Source of the DNA: Candidatus Tayloriibacteriota bacterium
GTDB taxonomy: Bacteria > Patescibacteriota > Minisyncoccia > Phycocordibacterales > PALSA-1337
DNA: 5,366 bases
Assembly: GCA_026395105.1 (NCBI GenBank)
Contig: JAPLZH010000039.1
Coordinates: forward strand, 1-5,366
Reading direction: 5' to 3'
Positions 5,210-5,366 of this stretch are shown one piece after another; the first letter of the stretch is position 1, and every line of letters starts with the position of its first letter. The notes under the pieces are model-generated. The model did not search any database. It saw only the letters and a program-made list of their open reading frames with translations, and was not told the origin of the DNA. Position numbers and translations under genes: made by a program.

Positions 5210-5366
5210 TGTGAACAACTCGGCACATGTCAACTCATATGACCATGACACCCAAATCATCTAACGGGGCTTCTTTTAAATGACACCATTGTTGTTGTTA
5301 ATTTCTTCTTTGTGTCGATAGATTTTGATCCCATTTTCTTCTGATATGCCTTGTACAAATTATCAA
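5210..5366. other. 3' flank without a supported gene
   Basis: The 157 bases after the toxin stop contain no convincing gene. On the minus strand one frame is open from the window edge to a TGA at 5259-5257, giving 35 residues that are rich in Lys, Ser and Thr (it contains TKKKLTTTMVSFKRSPVR). This could be the C-terminus of a gene beginning outside the window, or chance. ATGACACC occurs twice in direct orientation (5245-5252 and 5280-5287). I see no terminator hairpin for the toxin-antitoxin operon. Confidence 0.3.

Noticed and set aside
68..5243. Shared 9-mer TCATATGAC at 68-76 and 5235-5243 as element ends
   Set aside because: A single 9-base match between two flanks of about 150 bases is not far from chance, and no longer repeat surrounds it.

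Overview
The window looks like chromosomal DNA from a small-genome bacterium of the Patescibacteria (Candidate Phyla Radiation), most likely a Parcubacteria-type lineage. The reasons are its low GC, tightly packed genes, short AT-rich leaders without Shine-Dalgarno sites, and a degenerate metallo-beta-lactamase-fold gene followed by a small one-helix membrane protein and gyrA. This assignment is inference from style and gene order. There is no rRNA here to confirm it. The standard code fits: no UGA interrupts any gene, and all seven supported stops are TAA or TAG, which argues against the UGA=Gly code of Gracilibacteria/SR1.

Positions 1-450 hold an unrecognised 80-residue gene on the + strand. 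It has a candidate promoter at 72-100 and a good intrinsic terminator at 417-448, so it looks like its own transcription unit. Its arginine codons (4 of 6 CGG) differ sharply from gyrA (0 of 48), which suggests separate ancestry.

Positions 478-1023 hold a HIT-family nucleotide hydrolase on the - strand. It is divergent from the next gene across a 111-bp gap (913-1023) that contains a perfect 20-bp inverted repeat. The + side carries an extended -10 promoter six bases before the start codon, so the first gene there is probably transcribed leaderless.

Positions 1024-4536 form a co-oriented three-gene block: an MBL-fold protein that has lost several metal ligands, a small single-pass membrane protein, and DNA gyrase subunit A. 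GyrA is complete with its catalytic tyrosine. It has Ala and Glu at the two key quinolone-contact positions and a GyrA-box that lacks its usual second basic residue.

Positions 4588-5209 hold a type II toxin-antitoxin module. A 14-bp inverted repeat surrounds the predicted -10 box. A Phd/YefM-type antitoxin and a RelE/ParE-superfamily toxin follow, overlapping by 68 bp. The toxin is the only gene here with a clear Shine-Dalgarno site. Positions 5210-5366 contain no supported gene; a reading frame open to the window edge on the - strand and a direct repeat might belong to a neighbouring gene or mobile element.

The candidates most worth following up are the orphan gene unit, the metal-ligand-poor MBL protein linked to gyrA, the leaderless divergent promoter region with its perfect inverted repeat, and the overlapping toxin-antitoxin pair with its operator-like promoter.
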